DNA from: Bathymodiolus brooksi
Lineage: Eukaryota; Mollusca; Bivalvia; Mytilida; Modiolidae
Assembly: GCA_963680875.1 (NCBI GenBank)
Contig: OY804586.1
Span: 57,694,203-57,758,202, forward strand
DNA length: 64,000 bases
Direction: 5' to 3'
The notes beneath the pieces were generated by a model that ran no database searches, had not been told where the DNA came from, and saw only the letters and a program-made list of their open reading frames with translations. A program made the translations under genes and the position numbers. Shown piece after piece: positions 22,628-35,294 of this stretch (position 1 is the first letter of the stretch; each line of letters begins with the position of its first letter).

Positions 22628-23120
22628 ACAGTCAAACCTGTCTAATGTGACCTTCCAAGGGAACAGTGAAATATGGTCACATAAGACAGGTGGTCACTTA
22701 ATACAGGTTTAATTTATATCAAATACACTGTGAAGGGAAATCAAAAATAAGGTCACATGATATGGTAAGTTATTGCTTAATAGAGGTATTCACTAAAGCA
22801 GGAAACTGCATCGGTGGCGTAAAGACTGTGGAATTGGTATTTGTTGCTTCTCCGCTAAGCATGCAGCATTAAGGAGAAAGACCACAGACTGGTTGGCTTG
22901 GAATCAGGATAATGTGTCTGAGTGGGGCGACATGTCTACACGCGGACTGTTGTTACAATGAGCTAGCACTATAAAAATCCAACTCAGCGTGTTGGTCTAG
23001 TACAAAGCGGACCTCATCATGATCTCATTGAAAATTAACTTGTTTTCGTCATGATATAGTTGAAAAATTGCTGAATTGGCATTAAACAACATTCACTCAC
23101 TAATGCAGGTTTGACTAACT
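22628..23120. mobile_element. MITE-a with nested SINE-3 (unit A; also B, C, D)
   Basis: The MITE-a left end acagtcaaacctgtc is at 22628. The SINE-3 insertion (about 22804-23092) is flanked by actaaagcagg on both sides, a target duplication, and the MITE right end gcaggtttgact follows. The same nested pair is at 27050-27524, 31102-31595 and 36337-36823, so both insertions predate the quadruplication. Confidence 0.8.
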
Positions 23121-23142
23121 TATTCTGGTATCATAATTTTAG

Positions 23143-23301
23143 GAAAAGAAAAGGAGGGAGTTTGTCCTCCAACATCAGGAGCGGGTATTTGTGTTGAGAG
23201 GTGTAGCAATGATCAGAGTTGCCCTGGTAGAGAGAAATGTTGTTCTAATGGATGTGGCCATGTCTGTATGCATCCAACTGGAGGTATTAAGCCATCACCT
23301 G
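23143..23301 (+). CDS. Unit A, WAP exon (frame intact)
   Basis: A 159-nt phase 1-1 exon, acceptor aattttag, donor gtatgt. It encodes GKEKEGVCPPTSGAGICVER, then [22 protein letters not shown], the full eight-Cys WAP core, with a proline-containing tail. Its acceptor lies just beyond the 3' end of a MITE-a copy. The exon length is a multiple of 3, unlike copies B and D. Confidence 0.87.
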
Positions 23302-23408
23302 GTATGTATTGTCTTATGGTAATGTTTTTTCACGTGATTCTTTGAATTCATTATTATTCATGGTATTTTGTTTTGAATTTTGTGAATAGTATCAAACAAG
23401 AATTAGGG

Positions 23409-23666
23409 GGCCGTCATGACCATGATCGTATGGTAGTTAGAACTACAACTACCTATGCAATCAATGCCTATCACAACTGATGTGAGTTCGAATCTTGATC
23501 AGAGCGAGGTGTACAACATTATGTGATAAAGTTTGTCAGTGACTTGCGACAGCTCGGTGGTTTTCTCCGGGTACTCCGGTTTCCTCCACCAATAAAACTG
23601 ACCGCCACGATATAACTGAAATATTGTTGAAAGTGGCATTAAACACCATCAAACAAACAAACAAAC
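23409..23666 (+). mobile_element. SINE-1 (sense) of unit A; homologues in B-D
   Basis: Downstream of the WAP exon. Homologous copies are at 27810-28058, 31885-32130 and 37110-37355. Confidence 0.82.
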
Positions 23667-24310
23667 ATCTAACAAGAACTTATTTCTATTGGTGTTTTCT
23701 TTTCGATGTGCCCTCCCCATATCAATAATCATTGTGAGTAGCAAATACAGAGGTACAACGTGTGTAGTATGACACAATTTGATTCTTTTTATCTTGTTGT
23801 TATGATCCGATTGCAGAATAAACTCAACCGCATCGGTGGCGTAATAGTTTTTAAGGCAATAAAATATTTGATTTGAAATTTATTTTCTAAATTACGAATG
23901 CCTCCCTGATTATCCTACTTAAATTTATCATGCAAGTATATCTAATAAAGGGTTTGATTGGTTTATGGTGTTTAATGGCACTTTCAACAATATTTCAGTT
24001 ATATCCTGGCAGTCAGTTTTATTGGTGGAGGAAACCGGAGTACCCAGGGAAAACCACCGACCTCTCACAAGTCACTGACAAACTTGATCTCATAATGTTG
24101 TATCGAATACACCTCACCATGATCGGGATTCAAACTCACAACTTTTGTGGTGATAGGCACTGATTGCATAGGTAGTTGTAAATCCAACTACCATGCGATC
24201 ACGACCATGACGATCCCTCTAAAAAAGGGGAGACAAATGTAATGTGAAATGTTTATAAAAGAATGTGTATTTTTTTTATTTTTTTTTATCTTTCAAAATT
24301 CTCCATGTAG

Positions 24311-24430
24311 GTTGTGAAAAGGGGAATCCTCTGAAAAATATCCAATGTGGGCTTGGCCCTGGAAGTCCGACGTGTCCACATGGGTACTATTGCAACTCTA
24401 ACGGAATTAATGCAGTATGTTGCCAAATTC
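24311..24430 (+). CDS. Unit B, lustrin exon L1
   Basis: A 120-nt phase 1-1 exon with the same splice sites as 20173. One residue differs from the other copies: TCPHGYYC replaces TCPQGYYC (CAT for CAA). All six cysteines are kept. Confidence 0.87.
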
Positions 24431-24996
24431 GTAAGTGTTTCAAAGCTAAGATATAATATATTGAGTGAATGAGTTGACGTTGTTTAACGCCAAGTTAGTA
24501 AATTATCAGGTATGTTATGGTGAGAACAATTTTCTTTTTGATGAGATGATGATATCTGTTTTGTACTAAATGAATATACTACGTTATATTTTATAGTGCT
24601 AGATCACCAACAACATGAGTAGACATTTCTCCCCATTTGGATACATTACTCTTCCTCTGAGCTAACCATTCTTTATTCTCAATTCCAAATGCTGTGTGCT
24701 AAGCTGCGAAACAGTAAATAAAGACTATAGTTTTCAGTTTGACATGATCTGGGATCGAACCTACGACCTGTAATATGCTCACCATTACACATTGCGAATG
24801 ATTTAAAGACAAATTTAATATCGCCCCTATGCTAGAATCGTTAGGTGCTCGTCTCAATTGTGGTTCGTTCTTGGGCCGGGTCAAGCAAAATACATTTCTT
24901 GATGAATTGACAGATTGTTAAGTGACCAATATTTCAGCTTTATCAGTAATTTGGACATTAATTGACAGATTGTTGATTCTCGAATTCTATTTTTAG

Positions 24997-25122
24997 CATG
25001 TAAACATGGAAAACCACACCCTACTCTATCATGTGGACAATTTGTCGGGTCTAATAAATGCCCAGCGGGATACTCTTGTTTAGCACATCCAGCTGAAGCC
25101 TATTTTGCTTGTTGTCCAGATG
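24997..25122 (+). CDS. Unit B, lustrin exon L2
   Basis: A 126-nt phase 1-1 exon, acceptor atttttag, donor gtatgt. Its protein is identical to the unit C copy, with HPAEAYFACCPD at the end. It is intact, but the next exon downstream is frame-shifted. Confidence 0.87.
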
Positions 25123-26263
25123 GTATGTATTTCTGCTTTAATTGAACCCTTAAGTCTTAACTCACTAAACACAAAGAAAGAACACAATATATGAAGTTGG
25201 AAATCTAGGTCCCATCTTCAAACAGGCACAAAAAGATGGCTGGGTTAAACTGGTTTATGTGATATTAGTATTTTCAAGCAATCTAATTAAAAATGGACTT
25301 CTTGGAGATACACTAACATCTTACGACTTTCGTATCGGGTCACGTTAGAGTCATATTATCAACTGATCAATCAGCAACAAGCCAACCAAATCTTGGGAGT
25401 ATTAAAAACAAACTCATATGATTAGTTGGTCAAAGATAAATGAAAGGTTACCTGACATAAACTGATAGGGATGTTGTTAGATGTTAGTGTATTTTTTACC
25501 TTGGAGGGGTACATGATAGAATATGTCTGAAATTTAGAAAATGTTTATTCAAATTTATTGAAAGTGTTATGTATTTAAAGTTTAACAGCCATAGGCTGTT
25601 ACGAAATGTTGTTAAATTTATACCATCAAAGGCCAAATCTTGTCAAGCGTTTAACACCCATATTTTATTACTTTCACATGTTATTAAGGGTTTAACACTC
25701 ATTCGCACAACCAAATGTAATTAAGCATTTAACACTCATATTATATTAAAAAATGTAGTTAAGTGTTTAAGGCTCATAATCTATAGCTAAATGTAGTTAA
25801 GTGTTTAAGACTCAAAATCCATAACTAAATGCAGTTGTGCATTTAAGACTCATAATCTTTAACCAAATGTAGTTAAGCGTTTAAGACTCGTAATCTTTAA
25901 CCAAATGTAGTTTAGCGTTTAAGACTCGTAATCTTTAACCAAATGTAGTGAAGCGTTTAAGAATCTTAATTTTTAACCAAACGTAGTCAAGTGTTTAAGA
26001 CTCATAATCTTTAACCAAATGTAGTTACGCGTTGAAGGCTCATAATCTATAGCTAAATGTAGTTAAGTGTTTAACACTCATAATCTTTAACCAAATGTAG
26101 TTAAATGTTTAAGGCTCAAATCTATTACCAAATGTAGTTAAGTGTTTAACACTCATAATCTTTAACCAAATGTAGTTACCCATTTAAGACTATATCTAAA
26201 TGAACTAGAGTGGTTAGTGCCTGTAACCCATAACAATTAACCAAATGTAGTTAACTACCATTT

Positions 26264-26722
26264 GTCCTAACCTGTCATCATAATATAAGTTTAGTTAATG
26301 CCTCTGTCAGTCTCGTCCTAACCTGTCATCATAATATAAGTTTAGTTAATGCCTCTGTCAGTCTCGTCCTAACCTGTCATCATAATATAAGTTTAGTTAA
26401 TGCCTCTGTCAGTCTCGTCCTAACCTGTCATCATAATATAAGTTTAGTTAATGCCTCTGTCAGTCTCGTCCTAACCTGTCATCATAATATAAGTTTAGTT
26501 AATGCCTCTGTCAGTCTCGTCCTAACCTGTCATCATAATATAAGTTTAGTTAATGCCTCTGTCAGTCTCGTCCTAACCTGTCATCATAATATAAGTTTAG
26601 TTAATGCCTCTGTCAGTCTCGTCCTAACCTGTCATCATAATATAAGTTTAGTTAATGCCTCTGTCAGTCTCGTCCTAACCTGTCATCATAATATAAGTTT
26701 AGTTAATGCCTCTGTCAGTCTC
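26264..26722. repeat. 51-bp minisatellite, 9 copies (unit B)
   Basis: Unit gtcctaacctgtcatcataa... exactly 51 bp. 459 bp gives nine near-perfect copies, against one copy at the same place in A and C. Confidence 0.93.
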
Positions 26723-27548
26723 GGTAACGCTTTTCACACCAATAACCCATATATTACATATATAGTAAATGTAGCTAAGAAAAGTTTTAGCATACAAAAG
26801 CCTTGAAAAGGAGCAATCAGAAGCTATAAATCGATGAAGGACAGACAATGCAATGGAAAAAAGCTTATCAATCATAATCCATATAAGGACTATCCTATTT
26901 AGGCCTTTTTGGTTTTCTTACTCTCAAAAACTTTTAAACATTTTGGCTTTGGGTGTAATAGTACCTGATGAAGGTTATTCCAGAAACGTCTCGTGTGCAC
27001 TAAAGAAATATCTACATTTTTATCGCAAAATGTAGTTAATAACCATATATAGTCAAACCTGTCTAATGTGACCTTCCAAGGGAACAGTGAAATATGGTCA
27101 CTTAATACAGGTTTAATTTATATCAAATACACTTTGAAAGGAAATAAAAAATAAGGTCACATGATATAGGAAGTTATTGCTTAATAGAGGTATTCACTAA
27201 AGCAGGAAACTGCATCGGTGGCGTAAAGACTATGAAATTGGTATTTGTTGCTTCTCCGCTAAGCATGCAGCATTAAGGAGAAAGACCAAAGACTGGTTGG
27301 CTCGGAATCAGGATAATATGTCTGAGTTGGGAGACATGTCTACACGCAGACTGTTGTTTCAGTGAGCTAGCACTATAAAAATCCAACTCGGCGTGTTGGT
27401 CTAGTACAAAGCGGACCTCATCATGATCTCATTGAAAATTAACTTGTTTTCGTCATGATATAGTTGAAAAATTGCTGAATTGGCATTAAACAACACTCAC
27501 TCACTAAAGCAGGTTTGACTATCTTATTCTGGTATCACAATTTTAAAG

Positions 27549-27705
27549 GAAAAAAAGGAGGGATTTTGTCCTCCAAAATCAGGAGTGGGTATTTGTGTTG
27601 AGAGGTGTAGCAATGACCAGAGTTGTCCTGGTAGAAAGAAATGTTGTTCTAATGGATGTGGCCATGTCTGTATGCATCCAACTGGAGGTATTAAGCCATC
27701 ACCTG
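27549..27705 (+). pseudogene. Unit B, WAP exon with frame-shifted 5' end
   Basis: The WAP core is intact from GFCPPKSGVG onward (all eight cysteines), but the block between the AG (ttttaaag) and the donor is 157 nt, not 159. Spliced to the phase-1 donor upstream, it meets a TGA after 17 codons. Skipping the exon would keep frame, because both neighbours are class 1-1. The change is a purine-run difference right at the acceptor. Unit D carries the same lesion. Confidence 0.75.
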
Positions 27706-28708
27706 GTATGTATTGTCTTATGGTAATGTTTTTTCACGTGATTCTTTGAATTCATTATTATTCATGGTATATTGTTTTGAATTTCGTGAATAGTATCAAA
27801 CAAGAATTAGGGGGCCGTCATGGCCGTGATCGTATGGTAGTTAGAACTACAACTACCTATGCAATCAATGCCTATCACAACTGATGTTGTGAGTTCAAAT
27901 CTTGATCAGAGCGAGGTGTACAACATTATGTGATAAAGTTTGTCAATGACTTGCGACAGCTCGGTGGTTTTCTCCGGGTCCTCCAGTTTCCTCCACCAAT
28001 AAAACTGACCGCCACGATATAGCTGAAATATTATTGAAAGTGGCATTAAACACCATCAAACAAACATCTAACAAGAACTTATTTCTATTGGTGTTTTCTT
28101 TTCGATGTGCCCTCCCCATATCAATAATCATTGTGAGTAGCAAATACAGAGGTACAACGTGTGTAGTATGACACAATTTGATTCTTTTTATCTTGTTGTT
28201 ATGATCCGATTGCAGAATAACTCAACCGCATCGGTGGCGTAATAGTTTTTAAGGCAATAAAATATTTGATTTGAAATTTATTTTCTAAATTACGAATGCC
28301 TCCCTGATTATCCTACTTAAATTTATCATGCAAGTATATCTAATAAAGGGTTTGATTGGTTTATGGTGTTTAATGGCACTTTCAACAATATTTCAGTTAT
28401 ATCCTGGTAGTCAGTTTTATTGGTGGAGGAAACCGGAGTACCCAGGGAAAACCACCGACCTCTCACAAGTCACTGACAAACTTGATCTCATAATGTTGTA
28501 TCGAATACACCTCACCATGATCGGGATTCAAACTCACAACTTTTGTGGTGATAGGCACTGATTGCATAGGTAGTTGTAAATCCAACTACCATGCGATCAC
28601 GACCATGACGATCCCTCTAAAAAAGGGGAGACAAATGTAATGTGAAATGTTTATAAAAGAATGTGTATTTTTTTAATTTTTTTTTATCTTTCAAAATTCT
28701 CCATGTAG

Positions 28709-28828
28709 GTTGTGAAAAGGGGAATCCTCTGAAAAATATCCAATGTGGGCTTGGCCCTGGAAGTCCGACGTGTCCACAAGGGTACTATTGCAACTCTAAC
28801 GGAATTAATGCAGTATGTTGCCAAATTC
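28709..28828 (+). CDS. Unit C, lustrin exon L1
   Basis: A 120-nt phase 1-1 exon with acceptor ccatgtag and donor gtaagt. The protein is the same as in unit A. At silent sites it matches unit B (GGC rather than GGT), fitting a mosaic history of the units. Confidence 0.87.
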
Positions 28829-29394
28829 GTAAGTGTTTCAAAGCTAAGATATAATATATTGAGTGAATGAGTTGACGTTGTTTAACGCCAAGTTAGTAAA
28901 TTATCAGGTATGTTATGGTGAGAACAATTTTCTTTTTGATGAGATGATGATATCTGTTTTGTACTAAATGAATATACTATGTTATATTTTATAGTGCTAG
29001 CTCACCAACAACATGAGTAGACATTTCTCCCCATTTGGATACATTACTCTTCCTCTGAGCTAACCATTCTTTATTCTCAATTCCAAATGCTGTGTGCTAA
29101 GCTGCGAAACAGTAAATAAAGACTATAGTTTTCAGTTTGACATGATCTGGGATCGAACCTACGACCTGTAATATGCTCACCATTACACATTGCGAATGAT
29201 TTAAAGACAAATTTAATATCGCCCCTATGCTAGAATCGTTAGGTGCTCGTCTCAATTGTGGTTCGTTCTTGGGCCGGGTCAAGCAAAATACATTTCTTGA
29301 TGAATTGACAGATTGTTAAGTGACCAATATTTCAGCTTTATCAGTAATTTGGACATTAATTGACAGATTGTTGATTCTCAAATTCTATTTTTAG

Positions 29395-29520
29395 CATGTA
29401 AACATGGAAAACCACACCCTACTCTATCATGTGGACAATTTGTCGGGTCTAATAAATGCCCAGCGGGATACTCTTGTTTAGCACATCCAGCTGAAGCCTA
29501 TTTTGCTTGTTGTCCAGATG
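29395..29520 (+). CDS. Unit C, lustrin exon L2
   Basis: A 126-nt phase 1-1 exon, acceptor atttttag, donor gtatgt. It encodes the same L2 lustrin repeat as unit B with all six cysteines. Confidence 0.87.
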
Positions 29521-31619
29521 GTATGTATTTCTGCTTTAATTGAACCCTTAAGTCTTAACTCACTAAACACAAAGAAAGAACACAATATATGAAGTTGGAA
29601 ATCTAGGTCCCATCTTCAAACAGGCACAAAAATATGGCTGGGTTAAACTGGTTTATGTGATATTAGTATTTTCAAGCAATCTAATTAAAAATGGACTTCT
29701 TGGAGATACACTAACATCTTACGACTTTCGTATCGGGTCACGTTAGAGTCATATTATCAACTGATCAATCAGCAACGAGCCAACCAAATCTTGGGAATAT
29801 TTAAAACAAACTCATATGATTAGTTGGTCAAAGATAAATAAAAGGTTACCTGACATAAACTGATAGGGATGTTGTTAGATGTTGTTGTTAGATGTTAGTG
29901 TATTTTTTACCTTGGAGGGGTACATGATAGAACATGTCTTTGAAATTTAGAAAATGTTTATTCAAATTTATTGAAAGTGTTGTGTATTTAAAGTTTAACA
30001 GCCATAATCTGTTACGAAATGTTGTTAAATTTATACCATCAAAGGCCAAATCTTGTCAAGCGTTCAACACCCATATTAACACTCATAATATATTACAAAA
30101 TGTAGTTAAGTGTTTAAGGCTCATAATCTATAGCTAAATGCAGTTAAGTGTTTAAGACTCAAAATCCATAACTAAATGCAGTTGTGCATTTAAGACTCGT
30201 AATCTTTAACCAAATGTAGTGAAGCGTTTTAGATTCATAATCTTTAACCAAATGTAGTTAAGCGTTTAAGACTCATAATCTTTAACCAAATGTAGTTAAG
30301 CGTTTAAGACTCATAATCTATAACCAAATGCAGTTAAGCATTTAAGACTCAAAATCTTTAACCAAATGTAGTTAAGTGTTTAACACTCATAATCTTTAAC
30401 CAAATGTAGTTAAGTGTTTAAGGCTCAAATCTATTACCAAATGTAGTTAAGTGTTTAACACTCATAATCTTTAGCCAAATGTAGTTACCCATTAAAGACT
30501 ATAACTAAATGCACTAGAGTGGTTAGTGCCTGTAACCCATAACAATTAACCAAATGTAGTTAACTACCGTTTGTCCTAACCTGTCATCATAATATAAGTT
30601 TAGTTAATGCCTCTGTCAGTCTCGGTAATGCTTTTCACACCAATAACTCATATATTACATATAATAAATGTAGCTAAGAAAAGTTTTAGCATACAAAAGC
30701 CTTGAAAAGGAGCAATCAGAAGCTGTAGATCGATGAAGGACAGACAATGCAATGGAAAAAAGCTTAGCAATCATAATCCATATAAGGGCAATTCTATTTA
30801 AGCCATTTGGTTTTCTTACTCTCAAAAACTTTTAAACATTTTGGCTTTGGGTGTAATAGTACATAAGGGTAATAACAAAATTACCGAACTCTGAACAATC
30901 TTACAAAAGGAAAGTCAAAACTCATAAGTATATAAACAGACAAAATCAGTCAACAACCGGAAAACTGTGAAAACCGTAATGACCCTGACATGGTACAGGC
31001 ATTTCTAAAGAATGACCCTGATGAAGGTTATTCCAGAAACGTGTCGTGTGCACTAAATAAATATCTACATTTTTATAGCAAAATGTAGTTATTAACCGTA
31101 TACAGTCAAACCTGTCTAATGTGACCTTCCATTTAGGGAACAGTGAAATATGGTCACATAAGACAGGTGGTCACTTAATACAGGTTTAATTTATATCAAA
31201 TACACTGTGAAGGGAAATCAAAAATAAGGTCACATGATATGGTAAGTTATTGCTTAATAGAGGTATTCACTAAAGCAGGAAACTGCATCGGTGGCGTAAA
31301 GACTATGGAATTGGTATTTGTTGCTTCTCCGCTAAGCATGCAGCATTAAGGAGAAAGACCAAAGACTGGTTGGCTCAGAATCAGGATATTGTGTCTGAGT
31401 GGGGCGACATGTCTACACACGGACTGTTGTTACAATGAGCTAGCACTATAAAAATCCAACTCGGCGTGTTGGTCTAGTACAAAGCGGACCTCATCATGAT
31501 CTCATTGAAAATTAACTTGTTTTCGTCATGATATAGTTGAAAAATTGCTGAATTGGCATTAAACAACACTCACTCACTAAAGCAGGTTTAACTATCTTAT
31601 TCTGGTATCACAATTTTAG

Positions 31620-31778
31620 GAAAAGAAAAGGAGGGATTTTGTCCTCCAAAATCAGGAGTGGGTATTTGTGTTGAGAGGTGTAGCAATGATCAGAGTTGTC
31701 CTGGTAGAGAGAAATGTTGTTCTAATGGATGTGGCCATGTCTGTATGCATCCAACTGGAGGTATTAAGCCATCACCTG
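31620..31778 (+). CDS. Unit C, WAP exon (frame intact)
   Basis: A 159-nt phase 1-1 exon, acceptor aattttag, donor gtatgt. It encodes [20 protein letters not shown] and the rest of an eight-Cys WAP. Length and acceptor match unit A, so A and C are the two units able to contribute this domain in frame. Confidence 0.86.
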
Positions 31779-32155
31779 GTATGTATTGTCTTATGGTAAA
31801 GTTTTTTCACATGATTCTTTGAATTCATCATTATTCATGGTATATTGTTTTGAATTTCGTGAATAGTATCAAACAAGAATTAGGGGGCCGTCATGGCCGT
31901 GATCGTATGGTAGTTAGAACTACAACTACCTATGCAATCAATGCCAATCACAACTGGTGTTGTGAGTTTGAATCTTGATCAGAGAGAGGTGTACAACATT
32001 ATGTGATAAATTTTGTCAGTGACTTGCGACAGCTCGGTGGTTTTCTCCGGGTCCTCCGGTTTCCTCCACCAATAAAACTGACGCCACGATATAACTGAAA
32101 TATTGTTGAAAGTGGCATTAAACACCATCAAACAAACATCAAACAAGAACTTATT

Positions 32156-32966
32156 ATCCCCGCGCCAACGAAGTTGCGAGGGGATATAGTAACGCTACCG
32201 TCCGTCCTTCCGTCTGTCCGTCACAATCCTTGTGAACACTCTAGGATCAACATCCTTCAATGGATTTTGACCAAACTTGGTACATATTTAGTCCTTAAGA
32301 GAATCTGGAACCATATTGATTTTCAAGGTCAAAGGTCAAGGTCACGGTCAAATTTTTACTGCATAACATCCTTGTGAACACTCTAGAATCAACATCCTTC
32401 AATGGATTTTGACTAGACTTGGTACATACTTAGTCCTTAGGAGTCTGGAACCCTATTGATTTTCAAGGTCATAGGTCAAAGGTCACTGGGTAAATTTTTT
32501 ACCGTGTAACATCCTTGTGAACACTCTAGAATCAATATCCGTCAATGGATTTTGACCAAACTTAGTACATACTTAGTCCTTAGGAGAATCTGGAACCCTA
32601 TTGATTTTCCAGGTGATAGGTCAAAGGTCAATGTCACTGGGTCAAGTTTTTACCGCGTAACATCCTTGTGAACACACTAGAATCAACATCCTTCAATGGA
32701 TTTTGACCAAACTTAGTACATACTTAGTCCTTACGAGAGTCTGGAACTCTATTGATTTTCAAGGTCACCGGGTCAAATTTTTAACGCATAACATCCTTGT
32801 GAACACTCTAGAATCAACATCCTTCAATGGATTTTGACCAAACTTGGTACATACTTAGACCTTAAGAGAATCTGGAACCCTATGGATTTTCAAAGTCAAT
32901 GGTCAAGGTCACAGGGTCTAATTGTTAGGCGAGTGGATATGCCACGCTTTGCGTTGCCCTTGTTTT
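32156..32966 (+). mobile_element. Hairpin-ended repeat element inserted in unit C
   Basis: The boundaries are exact to a few bases because A, B and D have the empty site (acttatttctattggtg). The left end is a hairpin, ccccgcgccaacgaagttgc-gagggg. The inside is about five ~130-bp repeats containing catccttgtgaacactctag and tcaatggattttgaccaaac, and the right end is ccacgctttgcgttgccctt. A related copy is at 57625-58010. There is no coding capacity and the class is unknown. Confidence 0.8.
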
Positions 32967-33585
32967 TATTGGTGTTTTCTTTTCGATGTGCCCTCCTCAT
33001 ATCAATAATCATTGTGAGTAGCAAATACAGAGGTACAACGTGTGTAGTATGACACAATTTGATTCTTTTTATCTTGTTGTTATGATCCGATTGCAGAATA
33101 AACTCAACCGCATCGGTGACGTAATAGTTTTTAAGGCAATAAAATATTTGATTTGAAATTTATTTTCTGAATTACGAATGCCTCCCTGATTATCCTACTT
33201 AGATTTATCATGCAAGTATGTCTAATAAAGGGTTTGATTGGTTTATGGTGTTTAATGGCACTTTCAACAATATTTCAGTTATATCCTGGCAGTCAGTTTT
33301 ATTGGTGGAGGAAACCGGAGTACCCAGGGAAAACCACCGACCTGTCGCAAGTCACTGACAAACTTGATCTCATAATGTTGTATCGAATACACCTCACCAT
33401 GATAGGGATAGGAACTCACAACTTTTGTGGTGATAGGCAGATTGCATAGGTAGTTGTAAAACCAACTACCATACGATCACGACCATGACGACCCCTCTAA
33501 GAAAGGGAGACAAATGTAATTTGAAATGTTTATAAAAGAATGTATTTTTTATTTTATTTTTTATCTTTCAAAAATCTCCATGTAG

Positions 33586-33705
33586 GTTGTGAAAAGGGGA
33601 ATCCTCTGAAAAATATCCAATGTGGGCTTGGTCCTGGAAGTCTGACGTGTCCACAAGGGTACTATTGCAACTCTAACGGAATTAATGCAGTATGTTGCCA
33701 AATTC
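33586..33705 (+). CDS. Unit D, lustrin exon L1
   Basis: A 120-nt phase 1-1 exon. One substitution relative to A (SLTCPQG for SPTCPQG) leaves the six cysteines untouched. It shares the GGT variant with unit A. Confidence 0.87.
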
Positions 33706-34253
33706 GTAAGTGTTTCAAAGCTAAGATATAATATATTGAGTGAATGAGTTGACGTTGTTTAACGCCAAGTTAGTAAATTATCAGCTATGTCATGGTGAGA
33801 ACAATTTTCTTTTTGATGAGATGATGATATCTGTTTTGTACTAAACGAATATACTACGTTATATTTTATAGTGCTAGCTCACCAACAACAAGAGTAGACA
33901 TATCTCCCCATTTGGATACATTACTCTTCCTCTGAGCTAACCATTCTTTATTCTCAATTTCAAATGCTGTGTGCTAAGCTGCGAAACAGTAAATAAAGAC
34001 TATCGTTTTCGGTTTGACATGATCTGTGATCGAACCTATGACCTGTAATATGCTCACCATTACACATTGCGAACGATTTAAAGACATTTAATATCGCCCC
34101 TATGTTAGAATCGTTAGGTGCTCGTCCTTGGGCCGGGTCAAGCAAAATACATTTCTTGATGAATTGACAGATTGTTAAGTGACCAATATTTCAGCTTTAT
34201 CAGTAATTTGGACATTAATTGACAGATTGTTGATTCTCAAATTCTATTTTTAG

Positions 34254-34379
34254 CATGTAAACATGGAAAACCACACCCTACTCTATCATGTGGACAATTT
34301 GTTGGGTCTAATAAATGCCCAGCGGGATACTCTTGTTTAGCACACCCAGCTGAGGCCTATTTTGCTTGTTGTCCAGATG
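34254..34379 (+). CDS. Unit D, lustrin exon L2
   Basis: A 126-nt phase 1-1 exon, acceptor atttttag, donor gtatgt. Protein as in B and C, with only silent differences (GTT for GTC, CAC for CAT). Confidence 0.87.
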
Positions 34380-35294
34380 GTATGTATTTCTACTTTAATT
34401 GAACCCTTAATTCTTAACTCACTAAACACAAAGAAAGAACACAATATATGAAGTTGGAAATCTAGGTCCTATCTTCGAAACAGGCACAAAAAGATGGCTG
34501 GGTTAAACTGGTTTATGTGATATTAGTATTTTCAAGCAATCTAATTAAAAATGGACTTCTTGGAGATACACTAACATCTTACGACTTTCGTATCGGGTCA
34601 CGTTAGAGTCATATTATCAACTGATCAATCAGCAACAAGCCAACCAAATCTTGGGAGTATTAAAAACAAACTCATATGATTAGTTGGTCAAAGATAAATG
34701 AAAGGTTACCTGACATAAACTGATAGGGATGTTGTTAGATGTTAGTGTATTTTTTACCTTGGAGGGGTACATGATAGAATATGTCTGAAATTTAGAAAAT
34801 GTTTATTCAAATTTATTGAAAGTGTTATGTATTTAAAGTTTAACAGCCATAGGCTGTTACGAAATGTTGTTAAATTTATACCATCAAAGGCCAAATCTTG
34901 TCAAGCGTTTAACACCCATATTGTATTACTTTCACATGTTATTAAGGGTTTAACACTCATTCGCACAACCAAATGTAATTAAGCATTTAACACTCATATT
35001 ATATTAAAAAATGTAGTTAAGTGTTTAAGGCTCATAATCTATAGCTAAATGTAGTTAAGTGTTTAAGACTCAAAATCCATAACTAAATGCAGTTGTGCAT
35101 TTAAGACTCATAATCTTTAACCAAATGTAGTTAAGCGTTTAAGACTCGTAATCTTTAACCAAATGTAGTGAAGCGTTTAAGAATCTTAATTTTTAACCAA
35201 ATGTAGTTACCCATTTAAGACTATATCTAAATGCACTAGAGTGGTTAGTGCCTGTAACCCATAACAATTAACCAAATGTAGTTAACTACCATTT

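Larger units (their letters stand above)
19710..23842 (+). repeat. Tandem unit A (L1-L2-WAP), 4.1 kb
   Basis: The first of four direct repeats. Contents in order: antisense SINE-1 (19825-20090), L1, L2, a 38-bp minisatellite (about 21540-22030), one copy of the 51-bp minisatellite unit, MITE-a with SINE-3 nested in it (22628-23120), the WAP exon and sense SINE-1 (23409-23666). The left edge aatagttttta is the unduplicated flank. Confidence 0.93.
23843..28240 (+). repeat. Tandem unit B (L1-L2-WAP), 4.4 kb
   Basis: Same order as unit A. It has nine copies of the 51-bp minisatellite (26264-26722) and lacks a ~150-bp block present in A and C (between the sequence at 26964 and the tgatgaaggttattccag motif). 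Its WAP exon is frame-shifted. Confidence 0.93.
28241..33122 (+). repeat. Tandem unit C (L1-L2-WAP), 4.9 kb
   Basis: Same order. It has a single 51-bp unit, retains the ~150-bp block, and has an 811-bp hairpin-ended insertion near its 3' end (32156-32966) absent from A, B and D. All three of its exons are intact. Confidence 0.93.

Noticed and set aside
19821..33449. Recurrent 60-80 codon frames such as [18 protein letters not shown] in each unit
   Set aside because: They are translations of antisense SINE-1 copies; the same frame appears wherever SINE-1 occurs.
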